Shown here: positions 1 through 10,632 of the stretch, in pieces | Position numbering within the stretch: the stretch's first letter is position 1 | Layout of the letters: each line of letters starts with the position of its first letter | Source of the DNA: Xenorhabdus khoisanae | Lineage (GTDB): Bacteria > Pseudomonadota > Gammaproteobacteria > Enterobacterales > Enterobacteriaceae | DNA: 54,805 nt | Assembly: GCF_001037465.1 (NCBI RefSeq) | Contig: NZ_LFCV01000071.1 | Coordinates: 1-54,805, forward strand | Reading direction: 5' to 3' | Program-made: the position numbers and the translations under genes | The notes under the pieces: generated by a model | The model's input: only the letters and a program-made list of their open reading frames with translations | The model's database searches: none | What the model was told of the DNA's origin: nothing

Positions 1-186
1 TTATATAGGTAATCGAATTAGGCTTTTATTTTTCAAATTAAATAATTTGAACATCATAGACGGCAAACAATGATCTTGTTTATCTGCCTTAATTAAACAT
101 CTATCAGAAATAAAAATCAGGCATGAATGTTATCAGCTTGTGACATTAGTTGAGAGCAATAGTATTAATCAAAAGGGTTGCTAAAT

Positions 187-3100
187 ATGCTACAAGAATA
201 CAGAAGGCAATGGACAGATCAACAGCGCTACCGGATTAAATGGGTAGTCTGGATAAATATTCTGGTCCAAGTTGTTTTCCCGATATCGGGTGCGTTTACT
301 TCTTCAGTAATGGCTGCTAATTCGCCTATTGTTGCACAGGAAAGTCGTCCTCTTGATAACTTACGGACGAAGCAGGGAGATGACACTGAACGTTGGTTGG
401 CGGGGGCGGCCTCCCGTGCGGCGGGCATGTTGAAAAATGGTAATGTCGTGGACAGTGTAAAAAACCAGTTACACGGCTTGGCTGTGAGTGAAGCCAATCA
501 AGCATTGCAAAGTTGGCTGCAACGTTATGGTACGGTCAAGGTACAGGCCAATGTGGATAAACGTGGGCACCTGGAAGGCAGCCAGTTCGATATGTTGTTG
601 CCGCTGTACGACACCAAAAAACAGATGGTTTTTACCCAGTTTGGTCTGCGTCGCATTGACAGCCGCACCACCACTAACTTTGGCTTAGGACAGCGCCATT
701 TCCTTGATAACAGCATGTTTGGTTATAACGCCTTTCTTGATCATGATATTACCCGTGACCATACCCGCCTTGGTATTGGTGCTGAATATGCCCGTGATTT
801 TATGAAATTCGGGGCAAACGGCTATTTCCGGGCGAGTGGCTGGAAAGCGGGGAAAAAACTGCAAGATTACGATGAACGCCCGGCTAATGGGTTTGACTTG
901 CGTGCCGAAGGTTATCTTCCCACTTATCCACAATTGGGAGGCAAGCTGGTTTATGAGCAGTATTTTGGTAATGAGGTTGGCCTGCTGAGCGAAGAGCATC
1001 GGCAGAAAAACCCATCAGTTTTTACCGTAGGCGCCAGTTATACCCCAATCCCGTTGGTGACTCTGGGAGTAGATCGCAAGCAGAGTGCACAAGGGAAAGG
1101 GGAAACCTTACTTAATCTTGGCCTGAACTATGAACTCGGCACACCGTGGTCAAAACAGATTGATCCCGATGCGATGGCGTTTAAACGTACCCTGCAAGGA
1201 GGACGTTATGATTTGGTTGATCGTAATAATCAAATCGTCTTGGAGTATCGTAAAAAAGATCTGATACGTCTGATGATGGAGGATCGGGTTCGTGGGTACG
1301 GCGGTGAAGTGTTTCCGTTGAATATCAATGTCAGCAGCAAATATGGCCTGAAAGAGATTGTCTGGGATACGGCGAGACTTGCGGCGGCTGGTGGTAAGTT
1401 GGAGAAACTGGATACACCGGAGCAGGCAGAAAATCTGGCCGTTCAGCCGGTTAATGGGCAAGCACATCAACTGTTCAAAAGCGTGGTTACTCAGCAGGTT
1501 CGCGGTGGTGCGCGTTATGTACTGACTTTGCCACCATACTATAGCAAGGGTAACAATACCTACATCCTATCCGGCATTGCCTATGATAATCAGGGCAATG
1601 CTTCCGAACAGGCTGAAACACAGATACAGGTGATCGCTTTGGCGGTTGACCTGAAAAATTCCGGTTTTGAGCCGCTCAATCAATCAATGGTGGCGGATGG
1701 AAAAGCTCAAACTGTGTTCCGGTTGAAGCTGATCGATAAGGGCGGTAGGCCTATCAGCGGTGCTGCGAATCACATTACACTCACACCTGAACTTAGCGGG
1801 CTAAAAGGCGAAGGTAAAAACCCTGAACTGAGCGCAGAAATTAAAGAAGTATCGGAAGGGAGTGGTATTTATGAAGTGATTGCTACTGCTGGCACCAAGC
1901 ATGGTGTATGGAAAATTACGCCAACTGTGGATGGTCAGAAATTAAAGCCAAGCACTATTAATTTTGGTGCTTCATTGGAAGCATTGATTGACCCAAAAAA
2001 CTCGCAGCTTAAGGTTATAGGGGGCGAGGAACTGGCGTTAGGGGAATCGAGTCTGTTGGTATTGGAGCTGATGGATAAAGACAGTAATCCGATAACGGGG
2101 GCAACGGATAGCCTGAGTCTTGATGTTAATACTCACGGTTTACATGGTGCAGGCAAAGGACTGGAAATGAGTCAGGCACAAGAAGTACCTCCGGGTAGTG
2201 GTCATTATGAATGGAAAGTCACTGGCGGAGAAAAAAAAGGTAGTGTGACTGTTACCCCAACGGCCAATGGCAAAAAGCTGGAACATTCTGTAACGCTGAC
2301 TATTGGGGAATCGTTGGCAAATATCGTTGATACGGAAAACAAAGGTTTTGTACCGGAAAACAAGGAACTAGCGGCAGATGGTAAACAACAAACTATTCTG
2401 ACACTGAATTTGAAAGACAAGAATGGCAATCCTATCACTAATGCAGTGGGAAGTATCAAACTTACGGGGAGTGAATTAGGCGGTAGTGGAACAAATCCTG
2501 TCATTGGTAAGGTAAAAGAAGAGCCCGAGGGAAGTGGAACTTACAAAGTAAACGTTATGGCTGGAACGAACACGGGGGCTTGGGAAGCCACCACAACTGT
2601 GGATGGTAATCCACTGAAAAATAAAACGAGAATCCAGTTTGATGCCATTAATGCCCCAACAGTTAGCGATCTCACTGTCACTGGAATTATGGAACAAGGT
2701 CAAAAGCTCAATGCGACTTACCAGTTTAATGCCAATGGTGGTAATGACACTGACCATTCTTTCTTTGCCTGGGGAGAAGAAAACACGACTGCAAACAAAG
2801 TGACGTCACTTGCCGAAGCAAAACATATTGAAACCTTATCCAGTGTCCATACAAACGCGGATGGATTGATGCTGTCAGGCAATGTGAAGGATAAAGGTAC
2901 GGTGCTTGAATATACCATTTCACCAACAGCAGTGGGTAAGGTATTAGAACTGTCGGTATTAGCAGCCAATGCAGTACAGGTTGTTCATTTCCCTCCAGAA
3001 ACAGTCACTTTGAGCAAAGGGGCATTGGGAAACAAGACGACGGGCGGTAATAGTGAAGGAGGAGTCAGTGATCCAAATGCTGGCCCAGTCATCACGAGAC

Positions 3101-5010
3101 TGACCCTGAGTGGTGATTTGGAAGTTGAAAAACACCTGACAGCCACTTATCAGTTTGATAGTCATGGTGGTAATGACACGGATAGCTCAAAATATATGTG
3201 GCACGATAAGGATGTTGTGGTTACTGATGATCAGTTGATATCCGTTCCTACCGACAGTAAGGATAGTAAGGCAAAAACGGGAACATTGATGCGAGATCTG
3301 AAAAAAGAAGATGCCGGTAAAATATTAGCGATTTCGGTTAAACCGATTAATGGTGAAAACATAGCGGGTCTGCTTCGTACTGTGGATACCGGCATGAACG
3401 AACAGGATGGCAATAAAACGAGTACTCCTAAGGGAGGTAAACAGGGTAGCATTTTTGATCCAGAGGGCAAACCGGCAATCAGTGAGCTTAAGTTGGAAGG
3501 TATTCTGGAGAAGGGAAAAACACTGACCGCTAAATACATCTTTGAGGCTGGCACAGGGGATATCACGGATAAATCGGGGTACACATGGTGTCGCAAGCAA
3601 TTAGATGGCACACCTGATGGTACTGATTGTAAGATAGGTACTGGCCCCGATAGAGCCGAACAGATCAGTGAAGTAGATTATTTTCTGGAGGCTAACGATG
3701 TTCATCGGATTATCGAGTTTTCGATTCAAGCTGAAAATGCTCGGGGTGTGAAAGCGGACGACATCAAAATGATCAGCAGCGGTATGAAATGGGAGGAAGG
3801 AAATCACTCTGGTGGGGGAACCCCTCAAGGTGGCGCCATTGATCCAGATAAAGATCCTGTTATTACCGATCTTAAAATGATTGGTCCATTGGTGATAGGC
3901 AAGAAAATAACGGCAACTTATACCTTTGATGATAACAATGGTCATCTGGATGATAACTCCCTCTATGTATGGGGAATACATGAACCTGGAGAGGATGATC
4001 CGACCATTCAGGCGATAGAAACTTCCAATGATGTCATCGATAAGAAAGATCATGTTCCCGAGTCTTTTGAACTGACGGATAAACACGCAGGCAAAATTAT
4101 TGCCTTAGCTGTGCGCCCTAAGAATGGCAAAGGGAAAATCGGTGGGCTTGTACGAGCGCAAGGTATGGTGTTGGGGATCGCGGAGGCACTTGATGTGACA
4201 TGGAATGTGAGCACTGAGCAAGATTTAGGTAATGGAAAGAAAGCACCTAAAGTGAGAAGAGAAGAACCGATGATTCTCACTATCAAGACTCTGAAAGATG
4301 GCAGTATCATAAGAGGAGTGCCGATTAAGATTGAATTGGGGAAAGCCATTGGCAGAGATAAAACGGATCTGGTCGATCCTACTGCACAGTTTGAAATAAC
4401 AGGTAAGGCCTACAAAAACGGAGATACTTACACAGGCTATACCGACCAAAATGGTGAATTGATGATTACGGTTACGGATAAAAGCAGTATTGGTCTGAAA
4501 ACACCTGTTTTGATAACGGTAAATGAAGGTACGGGTGTTAATACTGAAACTAAAACACAGGATGTTATTTTTACTGTGCTTACCAGCCCTGATACGGATA
4601 AAGCTAATTATTGGGGGCATATGCCAGAAGAAGTTAATGATGGTAAAAATACTTTCTATCGTCCTCGGCTGGCCACAGAGACTGAATATCAAATTTATAT
4701 TGATGGAAACAACGAATACTGGTCAATGCTGACTTGGGGCGAAGCAAGTGACTACTGTCAGAATAAATTAAATGCAAGTCTACCGACTGTTATGGAGGCA
4801 CTAGACTTGGCTATCTTAAATTTAGGGGAAGCCAACTATTCTCTTTATACTCATTACGGTTGGCCTGCTAATCATATTAATGACCCGCGTTTTCCGATCT
4901 GGACGTCAGCAAATTTTTCACCAAACCGTGCGGAAGTTGTACTTCTTAACATTGGTCAAACTCATATTGCTTCGGTGCCACGTCGTTTCCTGATGGTTTG
5001 TCGCAAGTAA
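187..5010 (+). CDS. Inverse autotransporter adhesin (intimin/invasin family)
   Basis: Large surface adhesin of about 1607 residues. The ATG at 187 is preferred over a TTG at 178 because the AAAAGGG at 171-177 lies 9 bases before it. Order of parts: a long signal peptide (about 1-45, ending near VMAAN); an intimin-type outer-membrane beta-barrel (about 107-325, with FTQFGLRR and GLGQRHF stretches); the conserved linker R-x-DLVDRNNQIVLEY (about 335-355); an Ig-like segment with an LPPY end; three Big_1-type Ig repeats (about 485-818); four further related modules of about 130 residues (from about 822, 962, 1092 and 1221); another Ig-like domain; and a C-terminal C-type-lectin-like tip with cysteines 1524 and 1605. 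No LysM domain is visible. By family, the barrel anchors the protein and exports the passenger to the cell surface. The ligand cannot be told from sequence. It stands alone, with its own upstream region. Confidence 0.93.
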   Translation: MLQEYRRQWTDQQRYRIKWVVWINILVQVVFPISGAFTSSVMAANSPIVAQESRPLDNLRTKQGDDTERWLAGAASRAAGMLKNGNVVDSVKNQLHGLAVSEANQALQSWLQRYGTVKVQANVDKRGHLEGSQFDMLLPLYDTKKQMVFTQFGLRRIDSRTTTNFGLGQRHFLDNSMFGYNAFLDHDITRDHTRLGIGAEYARDFMKFGANGYFRASGWKAGKKLQDYDERPANGFDLRAEGYLPTYPQLGGKLVYEQYFGNEVGLLSEEHRQKNPSVFTVGASYTPIPLVTLGVDRKQSAQGKGETLLNLGLNYELGTPWSKQIDPDAMAFKRTLQGGRYDLVDRNNQIVLEYRKKDLIRLMMEDRVRGYGGEVFPLNINVSSKYGLKEIVWDTARLAAAGGKLEKLDTPEQAENLAVQPVNGQAHQLFKSVVTQQVRGGARYVLTLPPYYSKGNNTYILSGIAYDNQGNASEQAETQIQVIALAVDLKNSGFEPLNQSMVADGKAQTVFRLKLIDKGGRPISGAANHITLTPELSGLKGEGKNPELSAEIKEVSEGSGIYEVIATAGTKHGVWKITPTVDGQKLKPSTINFGASLEALIDPKNSQLKVIGGEELALGESSLLVLELMDKDSNPITGATDSLSLDVNTHGLHGAGKGLEMSQAQEVPPGSGHYEWKVTGGEKKGSVTVTPTANGKKLEHSVTLTIGESLANIVDTENKGFVPENKELAADGKQQTILTLNLKDKNGNPITNAVGSIKLTGSELGGSGTNPVIGKVKEEPEGSGTYKVNVMAGTNTGAWEATTTVDGNPLKNKTRIQFDAINAPTVSDLTVTGIMEQGQKLNATYQFNANGGNDTDHSFFAWGEENTTANKVTSLAEAKHIETLSSVHTNADGLMLSGNVKDKGTVLEYTISPTAVGKVLELSVLAANAVQVVHFPPETVTLSKGALGNKTTGGNSEGGVSDPNAGPVITRLTLSGDLEVEKHLTATYQFDSHGGNDTDSSKYMWHDKDVVVTDDQLISVPTDSKDSKAKTGTLMRDLKKEDAGKILAISVKPINGENIAGLLRTVDTGMNEQDGNKTSTPKGGKQGSIFDPEGKPAISELKLEGILEKGKTLTAKYIFEAGTGDITDKSGYTWCRKQLDGTPDGTDCKIGTGPDRAEQISEVDYFLEANDVHRIIEFSIQAENARGVKADDIKMISSGMKWEEGNHSGGGTPQGGAIDPDKDPVITDLKMIGPLVIGKKITATYTFDDNNGHLDDNSLYVWGIHEPGEDDPTIQAIETSNDVIDKKDHVPESFELTDKHAGKIIALAVRPKNGKGKIGGLVRAQGMVLGIAEALDVTWNVSTEQDLGNGKKAPKVRREEPMILTIKTLKDGSIIRGVPIKIELGKAIGRDKTDLVDPTAQFEITGKAYKNGDTYTGYTDQNGELMITVTDKSSIGLKTPVLITVNEGTGVNTETKTQDVIFTVLTSPDTDKANYWGHMPEEVNDGKNTFYRPRLATETEYQIYIDGNNEYWSMLTWGEASDYCQNKLNASLPTVMEALDLAILNLGEANYSLYTHYGWPANHINDPRFPIWTSANFSPNRAEVVLLNIGQTHIASVPRRFLMVCRK
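1651..2640 (+). repeat. Three Big_1-type Ig repeats in the adhesin
   Basis: Three protein-level repeats of about 105-110 residues. Each has an N-terminal strand, an (A/G)DGK-Q or equivalent stretch, a D-K-(G/D/N)-G/S-x-P-I-(S/T) turn, a GSG-x-Y motif and a closing G-x-W/V-x-(I/V/A)-T-x-T-(V/A)-(D/N)-G strand. This is the pattern of bacterial Ig-like group 1 domains in invasins, which act as a rigid stalk. Confidence 0.8.
2641..4170 (+). repeat. Four tandem ~130-residue modules in the adhesin
   Basis: Four related modules each open with P-x-(V/I)-(S/T)-x-L-x-(V/L/M)-x-G-x-(M/L), followed by a (A/T)-(T/K)-Y-x-F segment and a D-x-S-x-(Y/F)-x-W motif, and end in a (V/I)-(L/I)-x-(L/I/F)-(S/A)-(V/I) strand. 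They start near 2650, 3073, 3463 and 3850. The first three are separated by short Gly/Thr/Asn-rich linkers. Module 3 carries an extra cysteine pair (residues 1135 and 1148). They differ from the Big_1 repeats before them. Confidence 0.75.
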
Positions 5011-5194
5011 GAGCTAATTTTTTATTTATTATATTTTTCTTAAGGAACCCCCCCTTTTCAGGGGTGGTGATCAAAACAACTAAGTGAATTTAGTGCGATT
5101 ATTCAGCCTCGCTTGTAATGAATATCAATATTGTTTATACAACATAGGAAGAATTAGATTAATACTCAACCATATCCTCCTTGAAAGTATAAAA

Positions 5195-5223
5195 AAATCC
5201 CATCTGTAAAAAAGATGGGATTT
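5195..5223 (-). terminator. Rho-independent terminator after accC
   Basis: An 11-base inverted repeat (5195-5205 with 5213-5223, core ATCCCATCT/AGATGGGAT) closes on a short A-rich loop. On the minus strand it runs straight into a T-tract (5191-5197 read in reverse). It sits 44 bases past the accC stop. Confidence 0.8.
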
Positions 5224-5266
5224 CATTCACTCAAATTCATCTGTTCTGAATGAGGGTTAAAAAACC

Positions 5267-6616
5267 TTATTTCTCATGCAGACCCAGTTTCTTTTCCAGA
5301 TAGTGGATATTGGTTCCGCCTTTCTGGAAGTTTTCGTCATTCATGATCGCCAGTTGCAGATCGATATTGGTTTTGATGCCATCAATGATCAACTCTGCCA
5401 GTGCATTCTTCATACGCGCAATGGCAACTTCACGGGTTTCGCCGTAAGTTATCAATTTGCCGATCATGGAATCATAGTAAGGCGGTACGGTATATCCCGC
5501 ATAGATATGGGATTCCCAACGCACACCAAAGCCACCCGGTGAATGGAAATGGGTGATTTTGCCCGGGCTTGGCAGGAAGGTTTTCGGATCTTCTGCGTTG
5601 ATACGGCATTCGATCGCGTGACCTTTGATTTCGATATCTTCCTGTTTGATGGACAGCGGCATACCTGCGGCGATACGTAACTGTTCTTTGATCAGGTCAA
5701 CGCCGGTGATCATCTCAGTCACTGGATGCTCAACCTGAATACGGGTATTCATCTCAATAAAGTAGAATTCACCGTTTTCGTACAGGAATTCGAATGTACC
5801 CGCTCCGCGATAGCCGATTTCAATACAGGCATTAGCACAGCGTTCACCGATTCTGCGGCGCAGTTCCGGAGAAATACCCGGTGCTGGCGCTTCTTCCACC
5901 ACTTTCTGGTGGCGGCGCTGCATGGAGCAGTCACGCTCAGCCAGATAGAGTGCATTGCCCTGACCATCAGCCAAGACCTGAATTTCAACGTGACGTGGAT
6001 TTTCAAGGAATTTCTCCATGTACACCATGTCGTTGTTGAACGCCGCTTTCGCTTCTGCGCGGGTCATGGCGACGGATTGTTCCAGATCTTTGTCGCGGCG
6101 TACAACGCGCATACCACGACCGCCACCGCCGCCCGATGCCTTGATGATCACCGGATAGCCGATACGGTTTGCAATCGTTCTGTTTTTCTCGGCATCGTCA
6201 CCTAATGGGCCATCAGAGCCGGGAACGCAAGGCACGCCGGCTTTTTTCATCGCGCTGATAGCGGAAACTTTATCCCCCATCAAACGGATAGTATCCGCTT
6301 TCGGGCCAATGAAAATAAAGCCAGAACGCTCAACTTGCTCAGCAAAGTCAGCGTTTTCAGACAGGAAGCCATAACCGGGATGGATCGCCTGTGCGCAAGT
6401 GATTTCCGCCGCAGAAATAATGGCGGGAATGTTCAGGTAGCTTTTTGCTGATGCCGCAGGGCCGATGCAGACGGTTTCATCTGCCAGCAGGACGTGCTTC
6501 AGGTCACGGTCTGCCGCAGAGTGTACCGCAACGGTTTTGATCCCAAGTTCCTTACAGGCTCTCAGGATACGCAGTGCTATTTCACCGCGGTTAGCAATGA
6601 CAATTTTTTCAAGCAT
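5267..6616 (-). CDS. accC: Biotin carboxylase subunit of acetyl-CoA carboxylase
   Basis: AccC carboxylates the biotin on AccB using ATP and bicarbonate, the first half-reaction of acetyl-CoA carboxylase and the committed step of fatty acid synthesis in the cytoplasm. The 449 residues equal the E. coli length. The N-terminal domain opens [17 protein letters not shown]. The ATP-grasp domain has the glycine-rich loop [11 protein letters not shown]. The active-site region [14 protein letters not shown] and the C-terminal domain ending in YLEKKLGL are present. The ATG at 6616 has GAGG about 10 bases upstream. It lies 12 bases after accB and is surely co-transcribed with it; a terminator follows. 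Confidence 0.98.
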   Translation of the reverse strand: MLEKIVIANRGEIALRILRACKELGIKTVAVHSAADRDLKHVLLADETVCIGPAASAKSYLNIPAIISAAEITCAQAIHPGYGFLSENADFAEQVERSGFIFIGPKADTIRLMGDKVSAISAMKKAGVPCVPGSDGPLGDDAEKNRTIANRIGYPVIIKASGGGGGRGMRVVRRDKDLEQSVAMTRAEAKAAFNNDMVYMEKFLENPRHVEIQVLADGQGNALYLAERDCSMQRRHQKVVEEAPAPGISPELRRRIGERCANACIEIGYRGAGTFEFLYENGEFYFIEMNTRIQVEHPVTEMITGVDLIKEQLRIAAGMPLSIKQEDIEIKGHAIECRINAEDPKTFLPSPGKITHFHSPGGFGVRWESHIYAGYTVPPYYDSMIGKLITYGETREVAIARMKNALAELIIDGIKTNIDLQLAIMNDENFQKGGTNIHYLEKKLGLHEK

Positions 6617-6628
6617 GGGGACGCCTCG

Positions 6629-7084
6629 TTATTCGATGACGACCAGTGGCTCGTCGAATTCAACAGGTTGACCGTCTTGAGCCAGAATCGCTTTCACTAC
6701 GCCGGTTTTATCCGCTTCGATCTGGTTCATCATTTTCATGGCTTCGACGATGCACAGGGTTTCGCCCTGAGTGACATGCTGGCCGACTTCAATGAAAGGT
6801 TTCGCATCTGGGCTTGGTGAACGGTAGAACGTACCAACCATTGGGGAGCGGACAATGTGACCGCTGATTTCTGCTGGTTTGTCAGCAACGGCTGGCGCAG
6901 CCGGAGCAGCGGTTTGTACCGGCTGATGAACAGGTGCAGAAATATATTGTTGAGTCATTGGCATCGCGGGTGCTACCGTCGTACGGCTGATGCGTACTGA
7001 CTCTTCACCTTCAGAAATTTCCAGTTCAGAAATGCCAGATTCTTCAACCAGCTCGATCAATTTTTTTATCTTACGAATATCCAT
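6629..7084 (-). CDS. accB: Biotin carboxyl carrier protein of acetyl-CoA carboxylase
   Basis: AccB carries biotin between the biotin carboxylase (AccC) and the carboxyltransferase. It has 151 residues. The N-terminal helical part (1-35) is followed by a flexible Ala/Pro-rich linker (about 37-70) and the biotinyl domain (about 75-151). The biotinylation motif EAMKMMN places the modified lysine at K117. The protein starts at ATG 7084, 26 bases after the aroQ stop, and is followed after 12 bases by accC. The aroQ-accB-accC order is known from several Enterobacterales outside Escherichia. Confidence 0.98.
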   Translation of the reverse strand: MDIRKIKKLIELVEESGISELEISEGEESVRISRTTVAPAMPMTQQYISAPVHQPVQTAAPAAPAVADKPAEISGHIVRSPMVGTFYRSPSPDAKPFIEVGQHVTQGETLCIVEAMKMMNQIEADKTGVVKAILAQDGQPVEFDEPLVVIE

Positions 7085-7110
7085 GAGTGTGATTCCGTAC
7101 TCTTATATAA

Positions 7111-7563
7111 TTAGTTGGATGTTGACAAGCGGTTGACCGCTGCCTGTAATGCGAAACTATAACCATCTGCACCTAACCCGCAGATCACGCCTACTGCAAT
7201 ATCGGAAAGATATGAGTGGTGGCGGAATGGCTCACGGGCATGCACATTGGAGAGATGAATCTCAATAAATGGGATATTCACTGCCAGAAGTGCATCGCGT
7301 AGTGCCACACTGGTATGCGTGTATGCCGCAGGGTTAATCAGAATAAAATCAGTATTGCCCCGCGCCGAATGAATTCTCTCAATCAGTTCAGATTCTGCAT
7401 TGGATTGCAGATGGGATAATTCGACTCCCGATTGGTGAGCTTCTTTTGACAGTTTGTTAACGATGTCATCGAGCGTTAACTTGCCGTAGGTCTCTGGCTC
7501 TCGTGTTCCCAACAGGTTCAGGTTGGGGCCATTCAAGAGTAAAATGCGAAACTTGTCTGCCAT
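7111..7563 (-). CDS. aroQ: Type II 3-dehydroquinate dehydratase
   Basis: Converts 3-dehydroquinate to 3-dehydroshikimate, the third step of the shikimate pathway. The 150 residues are normal for the dodecameric type II enzyme. The N-terminal [20 protein letters not shown] contains the catalytic arginine R21 and tyrosine Y26. The motif [17 protein letters not shown] and the [15 protein letters not shown] segment (H103 as the likely catalytic histidine) are intact. It sits 26 bases upstream of accB and probably shares a transcript with accBC. A candidate promoter lies in the gap after acuI. Confidence 0.97.
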   Translation of the reverse strand: MADKFRILLLNGPNLNLLGTREPETYGKLTLDDIVNKLSKEAHQSGVELSHLQSNAESELIERIHSARGNTDFILINPAAYTHTSVALRDALLAVNIPFIEIHLSNVHAREPFRHHSYLSDIAVGVICGLGADGYSFALQAAVNRLSTSN

Positions 7564-7674
7564 TGTGCGGGTATCTCCGGCAATCTGTCAACAATCGACC
7601 AAGATAACTCGATGTCAACGGTTTGTCATCTCTTTCTGATAACTAGATTTGTAAATTTGACGATAAAGCCCGAC

Positions 7675-7680
7675 ATTATA
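7675..7680 (-). promoter_or_regulatory. Candidate -10 box for aroQ-accBC
   Basis: A perfect TATAAT is read on the minus strand about 110 bases upstream of the aroQ ATG. No good -35 hexamer is visible at 16-18 bases, so the call is tentative. Confidence 0.3.
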
Positions 7681-7728
7681 AACATATCGTGGCATTTAGC
7701 AGCTAAATACTGGTCTTATCAGCGCACC

Positions 7729-7787
7729 TTCACCTTCACCTTCACCTTCACCTTCACCTTCACCTTCACCTTCACCTCACCTTCACT
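7729..7787. repeat. TTCACC hexamer array at the 3' end of acuI
   Basis: Eight perfect TTCACC units (7729-7776) are followed by a 5-base TCACC unit and a TTCACT. The array overlaps the acuI stop codon (7772-7774). On the coding strand it reads GGTGAA repeated; in the GTG-AAG phase it would encode alternating Val-Lys. The 5-base unit breaks that phase and creates the present stop. Confidence 0.95.
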
Positions 7788-8746
7788 ACCGTTCTGCCTG
7801 TGACCTGATTGTTAATCAGTTTATTGGCATATTCGATAACCTGATCCAGAGTGATTTCATTGGCTGTCTGTTGATAGAAAGAATCAGGCAGCAGCGTTTG
7901 CAAGCGTTGCCAAATGGCAGGGCGTTCCGAAGCTGAAGCAGTCACGGATGCCACACCTTGCAAACGGACGTTGCGCAGGATAAAAGGCATGACGGTGGTG
8001 GGCAATTGGCCGTCACTCGCCATACCACAGGCTGCTACCGTACCGTTATAGTTCACTTGTGCCAGCAAGGTCGCCAATATCTTGCCTCCGACGGTATCAA
8101 TTACCCCCGCCCAACGCTGTTTTTCCAATGGGCGTGATGGTTGGTTAAAATCACTGGCAGGCAGAACCGCTTTTGCACCGAGTGAAAGCAGATAATCGTG
8201 ATTATCGGATTTGCTGCTAATCGCGACGACAGAATAACCCAATTGTGACAGCAGAGTAATCGCCGTGCTGCCAACACCGCCACTGGCGCCTGTCACGGCG
8301 ATGTCTCCGCTTTCAGGTGTTACCCCGCCTTGTTCCAGCGCCATGACACATAACATGGCCGTAAAACCAGCCGTGCCGATGATCATTGCTTGTCGGGCCG
8401 TTAATGCTTGCGGCAATGGCGTCAACCAATCACCAGACACTCTGGCTTGTTCTGCCAGCCCGCCCCAATGTGTTTCTCCCACTCCCCAGCCGGTCAGTAA
8501 AACGTGTTGACCAACATGAAAACGCGGATCTTCGGAATGATGAACAACACCGGCAAAGTCGATCCCCGGTATCATCGGAAATTGTCGGATGATCTTACCC
8601 TTACCTGTAATGGCGAGGGCATCTTTATAATTGAGTGTTGACCAATGGACATCAACGGTCACCGCACCTGAGGGTAATTGAGACGTATCAATATCCTGAA
8701 TGGACGCTGATAATGTTTCATGTTGGTCAAGCAATAAGGCTTTCAT
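7772..8746 (-). CDS. acuI: Acrylyl-CoA reductase (NADPH), YhdH family
   Basis: Medium-chain quinone-oxidoreductase-like protein of 324 residues. By family it reduces acryloyl-CoA to propionyl-CoA with NADPH and protects against acrylate. The GroES-like catalytic domain is N-terminal (MKALLLDQ...NYKDALAITG). The Rossmann fold carries the nucleotide motif VTGASGGVGSTAI near the middle. The C-terminus is GRTVVKVR, close to the GRTLVKIK-type end of the family, but the last codons run into the hexamer array. In E. coli this gene also stands upstream of accBC. Here it is separated from aroQ by 208 bases with a possible separate promoter. Confidence 0.93.
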   Translation of the reverse strand: MKALLLDQHETLSASIQDIDTSQLPSGAVTVDVHWSTLNYKDALAITGKGKIIRQFPMIPGIDFAGVVHHSEDPRFHVGQHVLLTGWGVGETHWGGLAEQARVSGDWLTPLPQALTARQAMIIGTAGFTAMLCVMALEQGGVTPESGDIAVTGASGGVGSTAITLLSQLGYSVVAISSKSDNHDYLLSLGAKAVLPASDFNQPSRPLEKQRWAGVIDTVGGKILATLLAQVNYNGTVAACGMASDGQLPTTVMPFILRNVRLQGVASVTASASERPAIWQRLQTLLPDSFYQQTANEITLDQVIEYANKLINNQVTGRTVVKVR

Positions 8747-10524
<1,778 letters not shown>

Positions 10525-10632
10525 AAGTAACTCTGCGAGCTGGGAGGCGGGCATATTTCTTTGGAGCCTCCTTGCTGATTATTCCGGAGTTTTATCATTA
10601 ATGAGACAACACAGCCCAACAATGCGCAATTT

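Noticed and set aside
228-4732. Many open frames antisense or out of frame within the adhesin gene
   Set aside because: They follow from the codon usage of the long real gene; none has an independent start signal or a recognisable product.
5047-5067. CCCC/GGGG hairpin after the adhesin gene
   Set aside because: Short stem, no T-tract after it on the plus strand; not strong enough to call a terminator.
7612-7803. Plus-strand open frame with a Thr-Phe repeat
   Set aside because: The repeat is the complement-strand reading of the acuI hexamer array, and there is no ribosome site or family match.
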